64,000 nt of DNA from an uncultured Bacteroidales bacterium (GTDB taxonomy: Bacteria; Bacteroidota; Bacteroidia; Bacteroidales; Bacteroidaceae): positions 62,001-126,000 of the forward strand of contig CADCIP010000003.1 of NCBI GenBank assembly GCA_902801485.1, written 5' to 3'. The notes below the pieces were generated by a model. The model did not search any database. It had not been told where the DNA came from and saw only the letters and a program-made list of their open reading frames with translations. Shown piece by piece: positions 24,295 to 31,862 of this stretch. The translations under genes and the position numbers were made by a program. Positions within the stretch are counted from its first letter, which is position 1. Each line of letters opens with the position of its first letter.

Positions 24295-25803
24295 ATGCTT
24301 ATGAAAAGAACTTTTACTTCTATCTTACTTCTGACGTTAACAATGATAGCTACGCTGAAAGTCAGCGCCCAGACACCTCCAGTTCAAAGTCCCGACCGCG
24401 ATAAAATCAGCAATGTAATGATGAACATGATTGGCGAATGGGACCACAATTGCTTCCTAAATGCCGCTGGGCTGGTAACTCAAATGACACAGTTTGATAT
24501 GACCGAAATGACGGCAGAAATACTGGAGCGCGTGGTGAAGACGCCCAAATACAATAACCGTCTGCTCATCACCACAAAGGCTCTTACTGGACACTTTGTA
24601 GTAAATAATGGCAAGTGGGTGAAGGCTTCCGATGCTAACGACCTGCAACTTTCGTACACCTCACCGGAGGGCGTTCCATGTGTGCTGAAAATGGTAATGA
24701 GCGGAAGCGTTAAGGTAACGAATATGCTCATAGAGGATGATGAATACTATGATGAGGATGACGATTGGGATGACTGGGGTGACTACGAAGAAGAGGAGGA
24801 GAACGAATTTTTTGCCAAGATTAATCAAGGTATAGAGGAACTGAACTCGGCAATGAGCTTGATTGACCAGGTACTAATGCCCTATATCGATGAGACGAAG
24901 ATGATAGGCGTAGAGGTACCTGAAAAGATAACTATCGAAGTTACCTTTGGCGGCAAACCGTTAATGACTATGGACGTAAAGGTGAACCTTAACTCGGTAG
25001 GCGAGACTTTGGACGATGGTTTGGTTACAAGCATCGACACGAAGTTCTACAAGGGTGGTCTTACGCGAGGTGACGAGGGTTACTACCAGGTTAGCACGAA
25101 CAACACTGGCTACATGCCCGGTACGGGATTCAACATGGACATCTCCATCAAGAATAACAACCAGCAATTGCTTGGGTTCAAGTTGAACGCACCTGGCACG
25201 ATGATGCCTATGGACCTGAGTGACCTGTTTGCTGGCCAACCCCTCGACCTTGGTTTCGAGTCGCTGTATATTGATTTGGACTTCATGGGGCAGATGCAGG
25301 TGAAGGGTGGCATTGAGGACTTAAGGACACTCTTAGAAGCAATGGCGTACATAGAGGAAGCCGACGAGGAAACCCTGCAGCAAGTTCTGGCACAAGCCAA
25401 CGAGATGATTAACATGTACGTTTACTACGATGGCAGTAACACCCCTGCTGCCAAGCTGCAACTATTGCCCGAATTCAACGAATTTTATGAGGAGTGGGAA
25501 CTGCAGCCAGCCATCGTGTTTACCCGCGATAATAGTGCCTATACCCTTCAGGAGTTCCTTTCTGAAGAAAACTTCCCCGAGGTGGCAAGGGGTATGATGA
25601 ACATCGTGAATGAAGTATTCGACGTGGTAGATGTGGTTTACAATAAGACGAACGATGAGGTTACCCCCCTCTTCGTGAAGACCAAGGATAATGCCAAACC
25701 TACGGCATACTACACGCTGGACGGTAGGCGCACAACGGCCACCGCACAAGGCATGAAGATAGTAACCATGAGTGACGGAACAATCAGAAAGGTGGTGAGA
25801 TAA
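24295..25803 (+). CDS. Secreted protein of unknown function with acidic stretch and C-terminal tail motif
   Basis: A 502-residue exported protein (signal peptide ending LKVSAQ; start ATG 24295, or ATG 24301 which leaves MKRTFTS). Around residues 145-165 is a very acidic run with D, E, Y and W. The rest is mostly beta-rich, with IGVEVPEKITIEVTFGG and MDVKVNLNSVGETLDDGL. The C-terminus AYYTLDGRR...AQGMKIVTMSDGTIRKVVR resembles the tail of the unrelated propeller at 8121, suggesting a shared exported-protein end module. No function is recognised. Convergent with the six-hairpin glycosidase, 20 nt apart. Confidence 0.75.
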   Translation: MLMKRTFTSILLLTLTMIATLKVSAQTPPVQSPDRDKISNVMMNMIGEWDHNCFLNAAGLVTQMTQFDMTEMTAEILERVVKTPKYNNRLLITTKALTGHFVVNNGKWVKASDANDLQLSYTSPEGVPCVLKMVMSGSVKVTNMLIEDDEYYDEDDDWDDWGDYEEEEENEFFAKINQGIEELNSAMSLIDQVLMPYIDETKMIGVEVPEKITIEVTFGGKPLMTMDVKVNLNSVGETLDDGLVTSIDTKFYKGGLTRGDEGYYQVSTNNTGYMPGTGFNMDISIKNNNQQLLGFKLNAPGTMMPMDLSDLFAGQPLDLGFESLYIDLDFMGQMQVKGGIEDLRTLLEAMAYIEEADEETLQQVLAQANEMINMYVYYDGSNTPAAKLQLLPEFNEFYEEWELQPAIVFTRDNSAYTLQEFLSEENFPEVARGMMNIVNEVFDVVDVVYNKTNDEVTPLFVKTKDNAKPTAYYTLDGRRTTATAQGMKIVTMSDGTIRKVVR

Positions 25804-25823
25804 CCTTTTAACATTTTAACATT

Positions 25824-27881
25824 TTAACATTTCACCTTAATCGTTTCTCCTGGCTTGATGGTGTAAGTTCTGATGGTACTGAGTTCCTTCTGTATTTTTA
25901 CGGAGAGCTTGCCGTTTGTGGTGCGTTCCACCAGAATATTGATGGGTGTATCTGTGCAGGCATTGACGCGGTAGAGGCTGTACTCGTTCCACTCTGAGGG
26001 CATCTGAGGCGTTAGGGTGAAGCTGCGGAAGCCTGTGGGACGGAAGCCCAGCAAACCCTCGGTGATGATGCGGCAATAGAGGCCGCTCTCGGCTGACAGA
26101 TGACGCAAGCCGCCCTCTGGCCAAGCCTCCACCACATAGGGAACATGCTCGCCTAAAAGACGGATATTAGAGAACTTCTTCAGGTATTCCAGCGCTTTAT
26201 CGGCATAGCCTGCCGCAAAGGCTCCACGGAAACCGTAGAGGGTAGAACGGTCCCAGAATATCTTGTCGCCACTCTGCGAGAGCATTCCGTTCTCTGTCCA
26301 CAGCTGGGGCGAGAACATCGCCTCGAGGGTTCCTTCGGCTCTGTCGTAAATGCCCATCGTGAGGGGAATACAGATCCAGGAGCGCAGCACATCGTTGCCC
26401 TCGTAATAACGATAGGTATCGTAGCCCTCCACCGATGCGTGGAAGAATTTATCGATGTTCTGGCGTAATGTTTTTGCCTGCTTCCGATAATTTTTTATTA
26501 AGGATTGAGAATTATGATTTTTGGGGAAAGCTCCCTCCCATTTGGGGGAGGGCAAGGGAGAGGGGCCTAACTCCTCCAACAGGTAAGCTGCGCTGATGAG
26601 TGCATCGTAGTAAAGGCTGCTGGTGCAGAGGTTGGCATCACCTGCGGGCAGTCGGCCCTCCAACTCGTCGGCATCGCTGGCAACTACGCCATGCTGGTTG
26701 AGCTTGCGATGGCAATATTCCAGGCACCATTCTATCAGCGGCCATACTTCCCGGGCAATCTCCTTGTCACCCCGTTCCAGACAATACCGGCTGGCTCCGT
26801 AGGCCAGCATAGCAGCATCGCCGCGGTCGAAGGGACCAAACACATCATCCCCTCCGCAGATAATGCTCCAAGGCAGGAACTTATATTCGGGATTCAGGAG
26901 TTTCAGGTAACAGCGCCAAGTAGTCATCGCACTCTCGTTACCATCCTGGTAACCAAGGAAGGGAAAAAAGGGATTTACGTACTCCGCCTGATCGTTGCAC
27001 CACATGGCTGCATAGTATGATTCGCCTCCGGGAGCGTGCATCAGTCCGTTCTGCGTTTCGAAGATACTCTCGCTGGCGCGAATCTTACTCATCTGGAAGA
27101 GGGTTTGGATGGTTTTGTCGGGACAAGTGAATTGCAGGTTGTTATCGGCAACCTTCGTCACAAACATCTGACGCCACTCCAGTTCTTTATCACCTTCCAT
27201 AATGGGGGCCTTCTCGTCCGACAAAGAAAAGGCCTCGATATAGCAATAGAAGGAGGTACTTTCTCCTGCTTCCAACGTTTTCTTGAAATCTTCTACGAAG
27301 TCTGTGTGGGCTTTCAATACGTATTTTCCTCGCGTGCCATCCTCCTGATTGGTGGTACGTATAAAGTAAACAGAAGGCACACGCACAGTTTCATTCTTAT
27401 TACCCACGTTTTTGATGGTATATTTCTCGCATACACCAGCTTTTTGGGTGCTGGGGAAGAACTGGCGCGTCAGCTCAAACTCGTTGCCGTCACCCTTAAT
27501 GGTGCTATGGACATTCAGAACGCCGTCTATGGTAACCGTCTTTACTTCCTCCTGAGTCATATAACGGTTGTTGGCCGTCATTCCCTTCAGGAAATCCATA
27601 TCGCAGCGGGGCATCCAGCTGGCGTGCGTGTTATTAGGAATGGTTCTGAGCATAGGAAACACCAGATGGCGGTCCATCTGGAACTGCTTCTTTTCGTTCA
27701 CACCCCAGTAATAAACCACCGAGGCACGATGGCCCGACATCTCTATATGGTCGGTATAGGGCAGTTCACCCTTCGACGTTTCCCACTGAACGGAATGAGG
27801 TCCGTTGATACTCCATCTGTTTTCCTTTGCCTGAATAGTCAGAGCACAGAGAAAAGAAATAAAAAAGAGAAAATGTTTCAT
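25824..27881 (-). CDS. Secreted six-hairpin ((alpha/alpha)6) glycosidase-like protein
   Basis: From the ATG at 27881 (alternative 27902) the protein has 685 residues and signal peptide MKHFLFFISFLCALTIQA. The N-terminal half is beta-rich; the C-terminal half has the helical-toroid pattern: MSKIRASESIFETQNGLMHAPGGESYYAAMWCNDQAEY, DADELEGRLPAGDANLC, YGFRGAFAAGYADKALEYL and VVEAWPEGGLRHLSAESGLYCRIITEGLLG, with acidic residues suited to catalysis. It may be a glycosidase related to six-hairpin families such as GH78 or GH65; the specific family is not certain. A roughly 25-residue insertion (PSPLPSPKWEGAFPKNHNS) in the toroid is encoded by a GC-rich palindromic element at 26522-26568. Confidence 0.65.
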   Translation of the reverse strand: MKHFLFFISFLCALTIQAKENRWSINGPHSVQWETSKGELPYTDHIEMSGHRASVVYYWGVNEKKQFQMDRHLVFPMLRTIPNNTHASWMPRCDMDFLKGMTANNRYMTQEEVKTVTIDGVLNVHSTIKGDGNEFELTRQFFPSTQKAGVCEKYTIKNVGNKNETVRVPSVYFIRTTNQEDGTRGKYVLKAHTDFVEDFKKTLEAGESTSFYCYIEAFSLSDEKAPIMEGDKELEWRQMFVTKVADNNLQFTCPDKTIQTLFQMSKIRASESIFETQNGLMHAPGGESYYAAMWCNDQAEYVNPFFPFLGYQDGNESAMTTWRCYLKLLNPEYKFLPWSIICGGDDVFGPFDRGDAAMLAYGASRYCLERGDKEIAREVWPLIEWCLEYCHRKLNQHGVVASDADELEGRLPAGDANLCTSSLYYDALISAAYLLEELGPSPLPSPKWEGAFPKNHNSQSLIKNYRKQAKTLRQNIDKFFHASVEGYDTYRYYEGNDVLRSWICIPLTMGIYDRAEGTLEAMFSPQLWTENGMLSQSGDKIFWDRSTLYGFRGAFAAGYADKALEYLKKFSNIRLLGEHVPYVVEAWPEGGLRHLSAESGLYCRIITEGLLGFRPTGFRSFTLTPQMPSEWNEYSLYRVNACTDTPINILVERTTNGKLSVKIQKELSTIRTYTIKPGETIKVKC
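26522..26568 (+). repeat. GC-rich palindromic element inside the six-hairpin glycosidase gene
   Basis: The segment ctccctcccatttgggggag is an imperfect palindrome and is followed by ggcaagggagaggggcc; in frame in the host gene, encoding a Pro/Ser/Gly-rich loop. Confidence 0.8.
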
Positions 27882-27930
27882 TTTATTTTTACTCAACTTC
27901 ATCTTATAACTCCTGAAACTTAAATTAATT

Positions 27931-28218
27931 TTATTTTTTCCTGAAGTAATAATTATAGATTTTAATGCCGAAGACAACAGCACTGCAAATTGTAGTAATA
28001 AGGTTCGTTAGGAAGAGAGACCAAATAATATCAGGCTTATGCAGCAATCCCTGTAGCATGAAGGCAAAAGCACCTATACCCATCATCAGGAAGGTAGGCA
28101 GGGCTATACCGTCTGTATTGCGTGTGCGAATAGTGTGAACAGCCTGTGGCATATAACCCAAAATCATGCAGACGCTGGCCACAATTCCGCAAATCTCATA
28201 AAATCCAACTTTTTCCAT
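27931..28218 (-). CDS. SemiSWEET/PQ-loop sugar transporter
   Basis: Using the ATG at 28218 the protein is 95 residues with three membrane helices, as in bacterial SemiSWEETs that dimerise to form a sugar pore. The motif GYMPQAVHTIRTRNTDGIALPTF is the PQ-loop signature (PQ at about residues 24-25). It probably moves a small sugar across the inner membrane by facilitated diffusion. It lies between the six-hairpin glycosidase and a radical SAM gene, all on the minus strand, but gaps carry tandem repeats so co-transcription is uncertain. Confidence 0.85.
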   Translation of the reverse strand: MEKVGFYEICGIVASVCMILGYMPQAVHTIRTRNTDGIALPTFLMMGIGAFAFMLQGLLHKPDIIWSLFLTNLITTICSAVVFGIKIYNYYFRKK

Positions 28219-28234
28219 AATTTTTTTTCTTTCA

Positions 28235-28277
28235 ATTTTTGACCTCATAACCCCATAACCTTATAACCCTATAACCC
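28235..28277 (+). repeat. 8-bp tandem repeat cluster (cataaccc type)
   Basis: At least four units of an eight-base repeat (ctcataac, cccataac, cttataac, cctataac) fill the gap between the radical SAM gene and SemiSWEET. Confidence 0.7.
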
Positions 28278-29054
28278 TCAATAGCTTACGCTGCACTCAA
28301 AGCCTGCCTTTCTGATCTGTTCTGCTATAGCATCCAGCACTTCGGGCTTAGCCTTCAGCAAACCCTTAACGGGTGTCTCGCGGTCGATGGTATAAATCAT
28401 CACCTTGCGGGGACGGATGCGCTTCAGGGCTTCTATGTACGGCTCTACGTATTCAGGTGTGGTATTGCAGACACTTTCGCCATCCAATGTCCCATCCATA
28501 AACATTGTCTGAATGATTACATGACCGTCGAAACTGGCAAGGTGCATGATTTGCTCCTCTACATCGTAATGCCCCTGCGGCCTATCTACCTTATATATAT
28601 ATGCGCGTGAGACGGTATCGAGTTTCTGAATGTTATTATCGAACTTCATCAGGGCTTCCCTTATCTCTGGTCTGTGAATCTGCGTAGCGTTGCTAAGGAT
28701 GCTTATCTTGGCTTGCGGACAATACTCATTACGTATCTTTATAACCCTATCCACCACTTCGGGGAAATGAGGGTTCAAGGTAGGTTCTCCATTGCCGGCA
28801 AAGGTAAAAACATCTGGTGTTATGCCTTCCTGCCTTAATTCCTCGAGCTTGCGTTTAAGGCACTCTTCTACCTTGTCGGCAGAAGGTAGCGGATTGTGTG
28901 TTCTGCGTTCGCTGTTCAGTCCGCATTCGCAATACACGCAGTCGAAACTGCACAGCTTGCCTCCTTCGGGCAAGAGATTTATCCCCAGGGAGATACCCAG
29001 TCTTCTGCTGTGAACAGGTCCGAATATAGGTGAAGGATAGATAATCGTACTCAT
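28278..29054 (-). CDS. Radical SAM protein, COG0731-like
   Basis: The ATG at 29054 gives 258 residues starting MSTIIYPSPIFGPVHSRRLG. The iron-sulfur motif is CSFDCVYCECG (Cys-x3-Cys-x2-Cys), followed by TFAGNGEPTLNP and ISILSNATQ, as in small radical SAM proteins annotated with wyosine-base or activating-enzyme roles. There is no tRNA-binding extension, so a tRNA role is not supported; the substrate is unknown. The sequence ends after QIRKAGFECSVSY. It is divergent from the DUF4294-like gene, with a putative plus-strand promoter in between. Confidence 0.8.
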   Translation of the reverse strand: MSTIIYPSPIFGPVHSRRLGISLGINLLPEGGKLCSFDCVYCECGLNSERRTHNPLPSADKVEECLKRKLEELRQEGITPDVFTFAGNGEPTLNPHFPEVVDRVIKIRNEYCPQAKISILSNATQIHRPEIREALMKFDNNIQKLDTVSRAYIYKVDRPQGHYDVEEQIMHLASFDGHVIIQTMFMDGTLDGESVCNTTPEYVEPYIEALKRIRPRKVMIYTIDRETPVKGLLKAKPEVLDAIAEQIRKAGFECSVSY

Positions 29055-29135
29055 AAGAATTGTTTTATTTTCGCACAAAGATACAAAAAAGTTTAAACAT
29101 TGAATGTGTAATATGGAACATTGAACATTATTTCA

Positions 29136-29143
29136 TAATTTTG
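29136..29143 (+). promoter_or_regulatory. -7 promoter element of the DUF4294-like gene
   Basis: TAATTTTG, 10 nt before the ATG at 29153, so the transcript would have a very short leader; no -33 TTG is at the standard spacing. Confidence 0.4.
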
Positions 29144-29152
29144 CAGCCGAAA

Positions 29153-29800
29153 ATGAAACTTTTCTTCATCATATTCAGCGTCTGCCTCCTTTTTTCTAAT
29201 GCCGTACGAGCACAAGGAGAGGATTTTGGCGAACTGGAACTCCAACCCGAGGAGCCCAGAGGCTATAAACTTAAAATCCAACGCTTCAGATACAAGAAAC
29301 CCGAAATAGAAAACGGAGATACCGTCTGGTGCTATACATGGCAACCGGGTGTGTGGATCTATGCACCCCTTAAATTCAAAAGCGAAAAGCAGAGAAGGGA
29401 ATTCAATAAGTTGGTTTACAACGTAAAGAAAGTTCTTCCCATAGCCCAACGTGTCAACGGCATTATCAACGAAACCTACGAGGTGCTGGAGATGCTGCCC
29501 GATAAGAAATCCAAACAGGAGCATATCGCCAATATAGAAAAAGATATCAAACGCCAATACACTCCTGAGATGAAGAAACTTACCTACAGCCAAGGTAAAC
29601 TTTTAATAAAATTGGTGGATAGGGAATGTAACCAAAGCTCGTACGAGATAGTAAAGGCTTTCTTCGGTCCTACCAAGGCTACATTCTATCAGATATTCGC
29701 CTGGACTTTCCGCGCCTCGCTGAAGAAAGAGTACCAACCGGAAGACGATGACAAACTTATTGAGCGGGTTGTTCTCTTAGTAGAAAACGGTCAGCTATAG
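29153..29800 (+). CDS. DUF4294-type secreted protein
   Basis: From the ATG at 29153 the protein has 215 residues. A signal peptide (MKLFFIIFSVCLLFSNAVRA) is followed by KLKIQRFRYKKPEIENGDTVWCYTWQPGVWIYAPLKFK and a helical domain with YNVKKVLPIAQRVNGIINETYEVLEMLPDKKSKQEHI and GKLLIKLVDRECNQSSYEIVKAFFGPTKATFYQIFAW. This is the DUF4294 pattern found in Bacteroidetes; function unknown, probably periplasmic. Its 3' end overlaps the convergent methyltransferase gene by 44 nt. Confidence 0.8.
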   Translation: MKLFFIIFSVCLLFSNAVRAQGEDFGELELQPEEPRGYKLKIQRFRYKKPEIENGDTVWCYTWQPGVWIYAPLKFKSEKQRREFNKLVYNVKKVLPIAQRVNGIINETYEVLEMLPDKKSKQEHIANIEKDIKRQYTPEMKKLTYSQGKLLIKLVDRECNQSSYEIVKAFFGPTKATFYQIFAWTFRASLKKEYQPEDDDKLIERVVLLVENGQL

Positions 29801-30305
29801 ACCATATTATTATTCCAGCTGTAACACTTACGTTCATACTGTGTTTGGTTCCGAACTGAGGAATCTCTATACAGCCTTCACACATATCCACCACTTCCTG
29901 CTGCACACCTTTTACTTCGTTTCCCAAGACAACAGCATACTTTTTTTTCCTGTCTGGTATAAAGTCCTGCAGCATCGTACTTCCTTCGCATTGCTCGATA
30001 GCCAAAACCGTATAACCTTCTTTTTTCAACCACATAACTGCATCCTGTGTACGTTCAAAGTATTTCCATTCTACGCTTTCCTCAGCTCCCAAGGCCGTTT
30101 TATGTATTTCGGGATGGGGAGGTCGGGCTGTAATGCCACACAAGCAAATACCTTGTACAAGAAAAGCATCACTTGTACGAAATACACTTCCTACATTATA
30201 TAAACTCCTTACGTGATCCAGTACAACCACCAAGGGCATTTTGTGTGAATCTTTGAATTCCTCCACACTCTTTCTGCCCATTTCAGTAACCTTCAGTTTT
30301 CTCAT
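29757..30305 (-). CDS. SpoU/TrmH-family RNA methyltransferase
   Basis: The 182-residue protein shows the three SPOUT motifs: LYNVGSVFRTSDAF (motif 1 with the key Arg), YAVVLGNEVKGV (motif 2) and IEIPQFGTKHSMNVSVTAGII (motif 3). SpoU enzymes 2'-O-methylate ribose in tRNA or rRNA; TrmH-type here is likely but the target nucleotide is unknown. There is no N-terminal L30e-like domain. The gene overlaps the 3' end of the DUF4294-like gene. Its start at 30305 faces the AT-rich origin-like stretch. Confidence 0.88.
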   Translation of the reverse strand: MRKLKVTEMGRKSVEEFKDSHKMPLVVVLDHVRSLYNVGSVFRTSDAFLVQGICLCGITARPPHPEIHKTALGAEESVEWKYFERTQDAVMWLKKEGYTVLAIEQCEGSTMLQDFIPDRKKKYAVVLGNEVKGVQQEVVDMCEGCIEIPQFGTKHSMNVSVTAGIIIWSIADRFLLREQPAQ

Positions 30306-30763
30306 CCTTCAATACTTTTCCACAAAATTAACAAAATATGTTGATAACTTCTTTAAAAACTTGTGTAAATATCCACTATTATTAACAAAAAGATGTGCAA
30401 AACCATATCCAGATAAGTTATTAACAAAACCCATAAAAGATATTATAAGGCTTTCAAAGCATTTTTATTGATTTATTAAACCCATATTTGAGATAATTTT
30501 TTTATATTTGCAACTTATAAACAACTGTTGAAAACTTTCTGGCTAAAAGCATTTTTACAATATATAAGAGAAAGAAAAATAATAAGTTACATAATATAGA
30601 AATATAATGATTTGGTGTTGAAAACCTTGTTCATAAGTATGTTGATAATAGCAAATGAATATTTATGCATAAATACATCACCATTTATTAACATAATTAA
30701 CAAGACATCATCATTATTATATATATTCTATCTTTAAAGAAAAAAAATAAATAATAATATATA
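30306..30763. other. Candidate chromosomal replication origin (oriC)
   Basis: A gene-free AT-rich stretch between the divergent SpoU and nadA genes carries DnaA-box-like 9-mers: TTTTCCACA at 30316-30324, then TGTTGATAA or TGTTGAAAA (TTATCAACA or TTTTCAACA on the other strand) at 30339, 30526, 30616 and 30640, with one more at 30769 inside nadA, all five in the same orientation. In a few 60-base lines I counted, C exceeds G on the plus strand to the left (17521: C21 G14; 28321: C19 G13) and G exceeds C to the right (36121: G18 C13; 62881: G20 C12), with contrary lines at 1801 and 42661. No dnaA gene is visible. Candidate only. Confidence 0.45.
30503..30510 (+). promoter_or_regulatory. Possible nadA -7 element
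   Basis: TATATTTG fits TAnnTTTG but lies 253 nt before the nadA ATG, so it would give a long leader across the box cluster. Confidence 0.35.
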
Positions 30764-31759
30764 ATGATTGTTGATAATAAGTGGAAAAAGTTGGGCTACG
30801 TAAACGAACCCATTCCAGAAGGTACGGATATTAAGGCCGAGATCCGGCGTATGTGTAAAGAGAAGAATGCCGTCATCATGGCGCATTATTACACGGAGGG
30901 TGAAATACAGGATATAGCCGACTTTATAGGCGACAGCCTGGCGCTGGCACAGAAGGCTGCCAAGACGGAGGCGGACATCATAGTAATGTGCGGTGTTCAC
31001 TTTATGGGCGAAACCAATAAGATTCTTTGTCCCGACAAGGTTGTACTGGTTCCCGACCTGAATGCTACCTGTTCGCTGGCCGAGAGTTGTCCGGCTAAGG
31101 AATTCGGGGATTTCGTCAAGGCGCATCCCGACCATACGGTTGTAAGTTACGTTAATACTACGGCTGCAACAAAGGCACTTACGGATGTGGTGGTTACCAG
31201 CAGCAATGCCAGGCAGATTGTGGAGAGTTTTCCACAGGACGAGAAGATTATCTTTGGTCCCGATCAGAATCTGGGTAACTATATCAACAGTATTACAGGT
31301 CGTAATATGCTGTTATGGAATGGTGCCTGTCATGTTCATGAGAAATTCTCGTTAGAGAAAATCCTTCAGCTGAAAGCCGAACATCCCAAGGCTAAGATAT
31401 TGGTGCATCCCGAATGTAAGGGTGCTGTGGTAAAGGTTGCCGACAAGGTAGGCAGTACCGCTGCTTTGCTTAAATTCAGCATCAGTGACGAGGCTACAGA
31501 GTTTATTGTGGCTACAGAAAGCGGAATCCTTCACGAGATGCAGAAGGCTTGTCCTGATAAAACTTTCATTCCTGCTCCGCCAGAAGACAGTACTTGTGCC
31601 TGCAACGAGTGTAACTTTATGAAGCTTATTACCATGCAGAAACTCTATAACTGCCTGAAGTACGAATGGCCAACGGTAGAGGTTGATAAGGATATAGCAG
31701 AGAAAGCCGTCAGACCCATCAACAGAATGTTGGAAATATCAGAGAAACTCCATATTTAG
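30764..31759 (+). CDS. nadA: Quinolinate synthase
   Basis: NadA uses a [4Fe-4S] cluster to condense iminoaspartate with dihydroxyacetone phosphate into quinolinate, the NAD precursor. The 331-residue protein has MAHYYTEGEIQDIADFIGDSLALAQKAA, VMCGVHFMGETNKILCPDKVVL, DLNATCSLAESCPA, the HVHEKF site and CACNECNFMKLITMQKLYNCL near the C-terminus, with conserved cysteines. Gene length is normal. Its partner nadB is not adjacent. The start MIVDNKWKKLG is the first ATG after the candidate origin, and the box at 30769 overlaps codons 2-5. Confidence 0.96.
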   Translation: MIVDNKWKKLGYVNEPIPEGTDIKAEIRRMCKEKNAVIMAHYYTEGEIQDIADFIGDSLALAQKAAKTEADIIVMCGVHFMGETNKILCPDKVVLVPDLNATCSLAESCPAKEFGDFVKAHPDHTVVSYVNTTAATKALTDVVVTSSNARQIVESFPQDEKIIFGPDQNLGNYINSITGRNMLLWNGACHVHEKFSLEKILQLKAEHPKAKILVHPECKGAVVKVADKVGSTAALLKFSISDEATEFIVATESGILHEMQKACPDKTFIPAPPEDSTCACNECNFMKLITMQKLYNCLKYEWPTVEVDKDIAEKAVRPINRMLEISEKLHI

Positions 31760-31862
31760 TTTACAGTTTACTGTTTACGGTCTTTCGTCTATAACCGATA
31801 ACCTATTACAGTTTACGGTTTAAAGTTTTTCTAATCCCTAATAAACTCTCAACTAAAAATAT

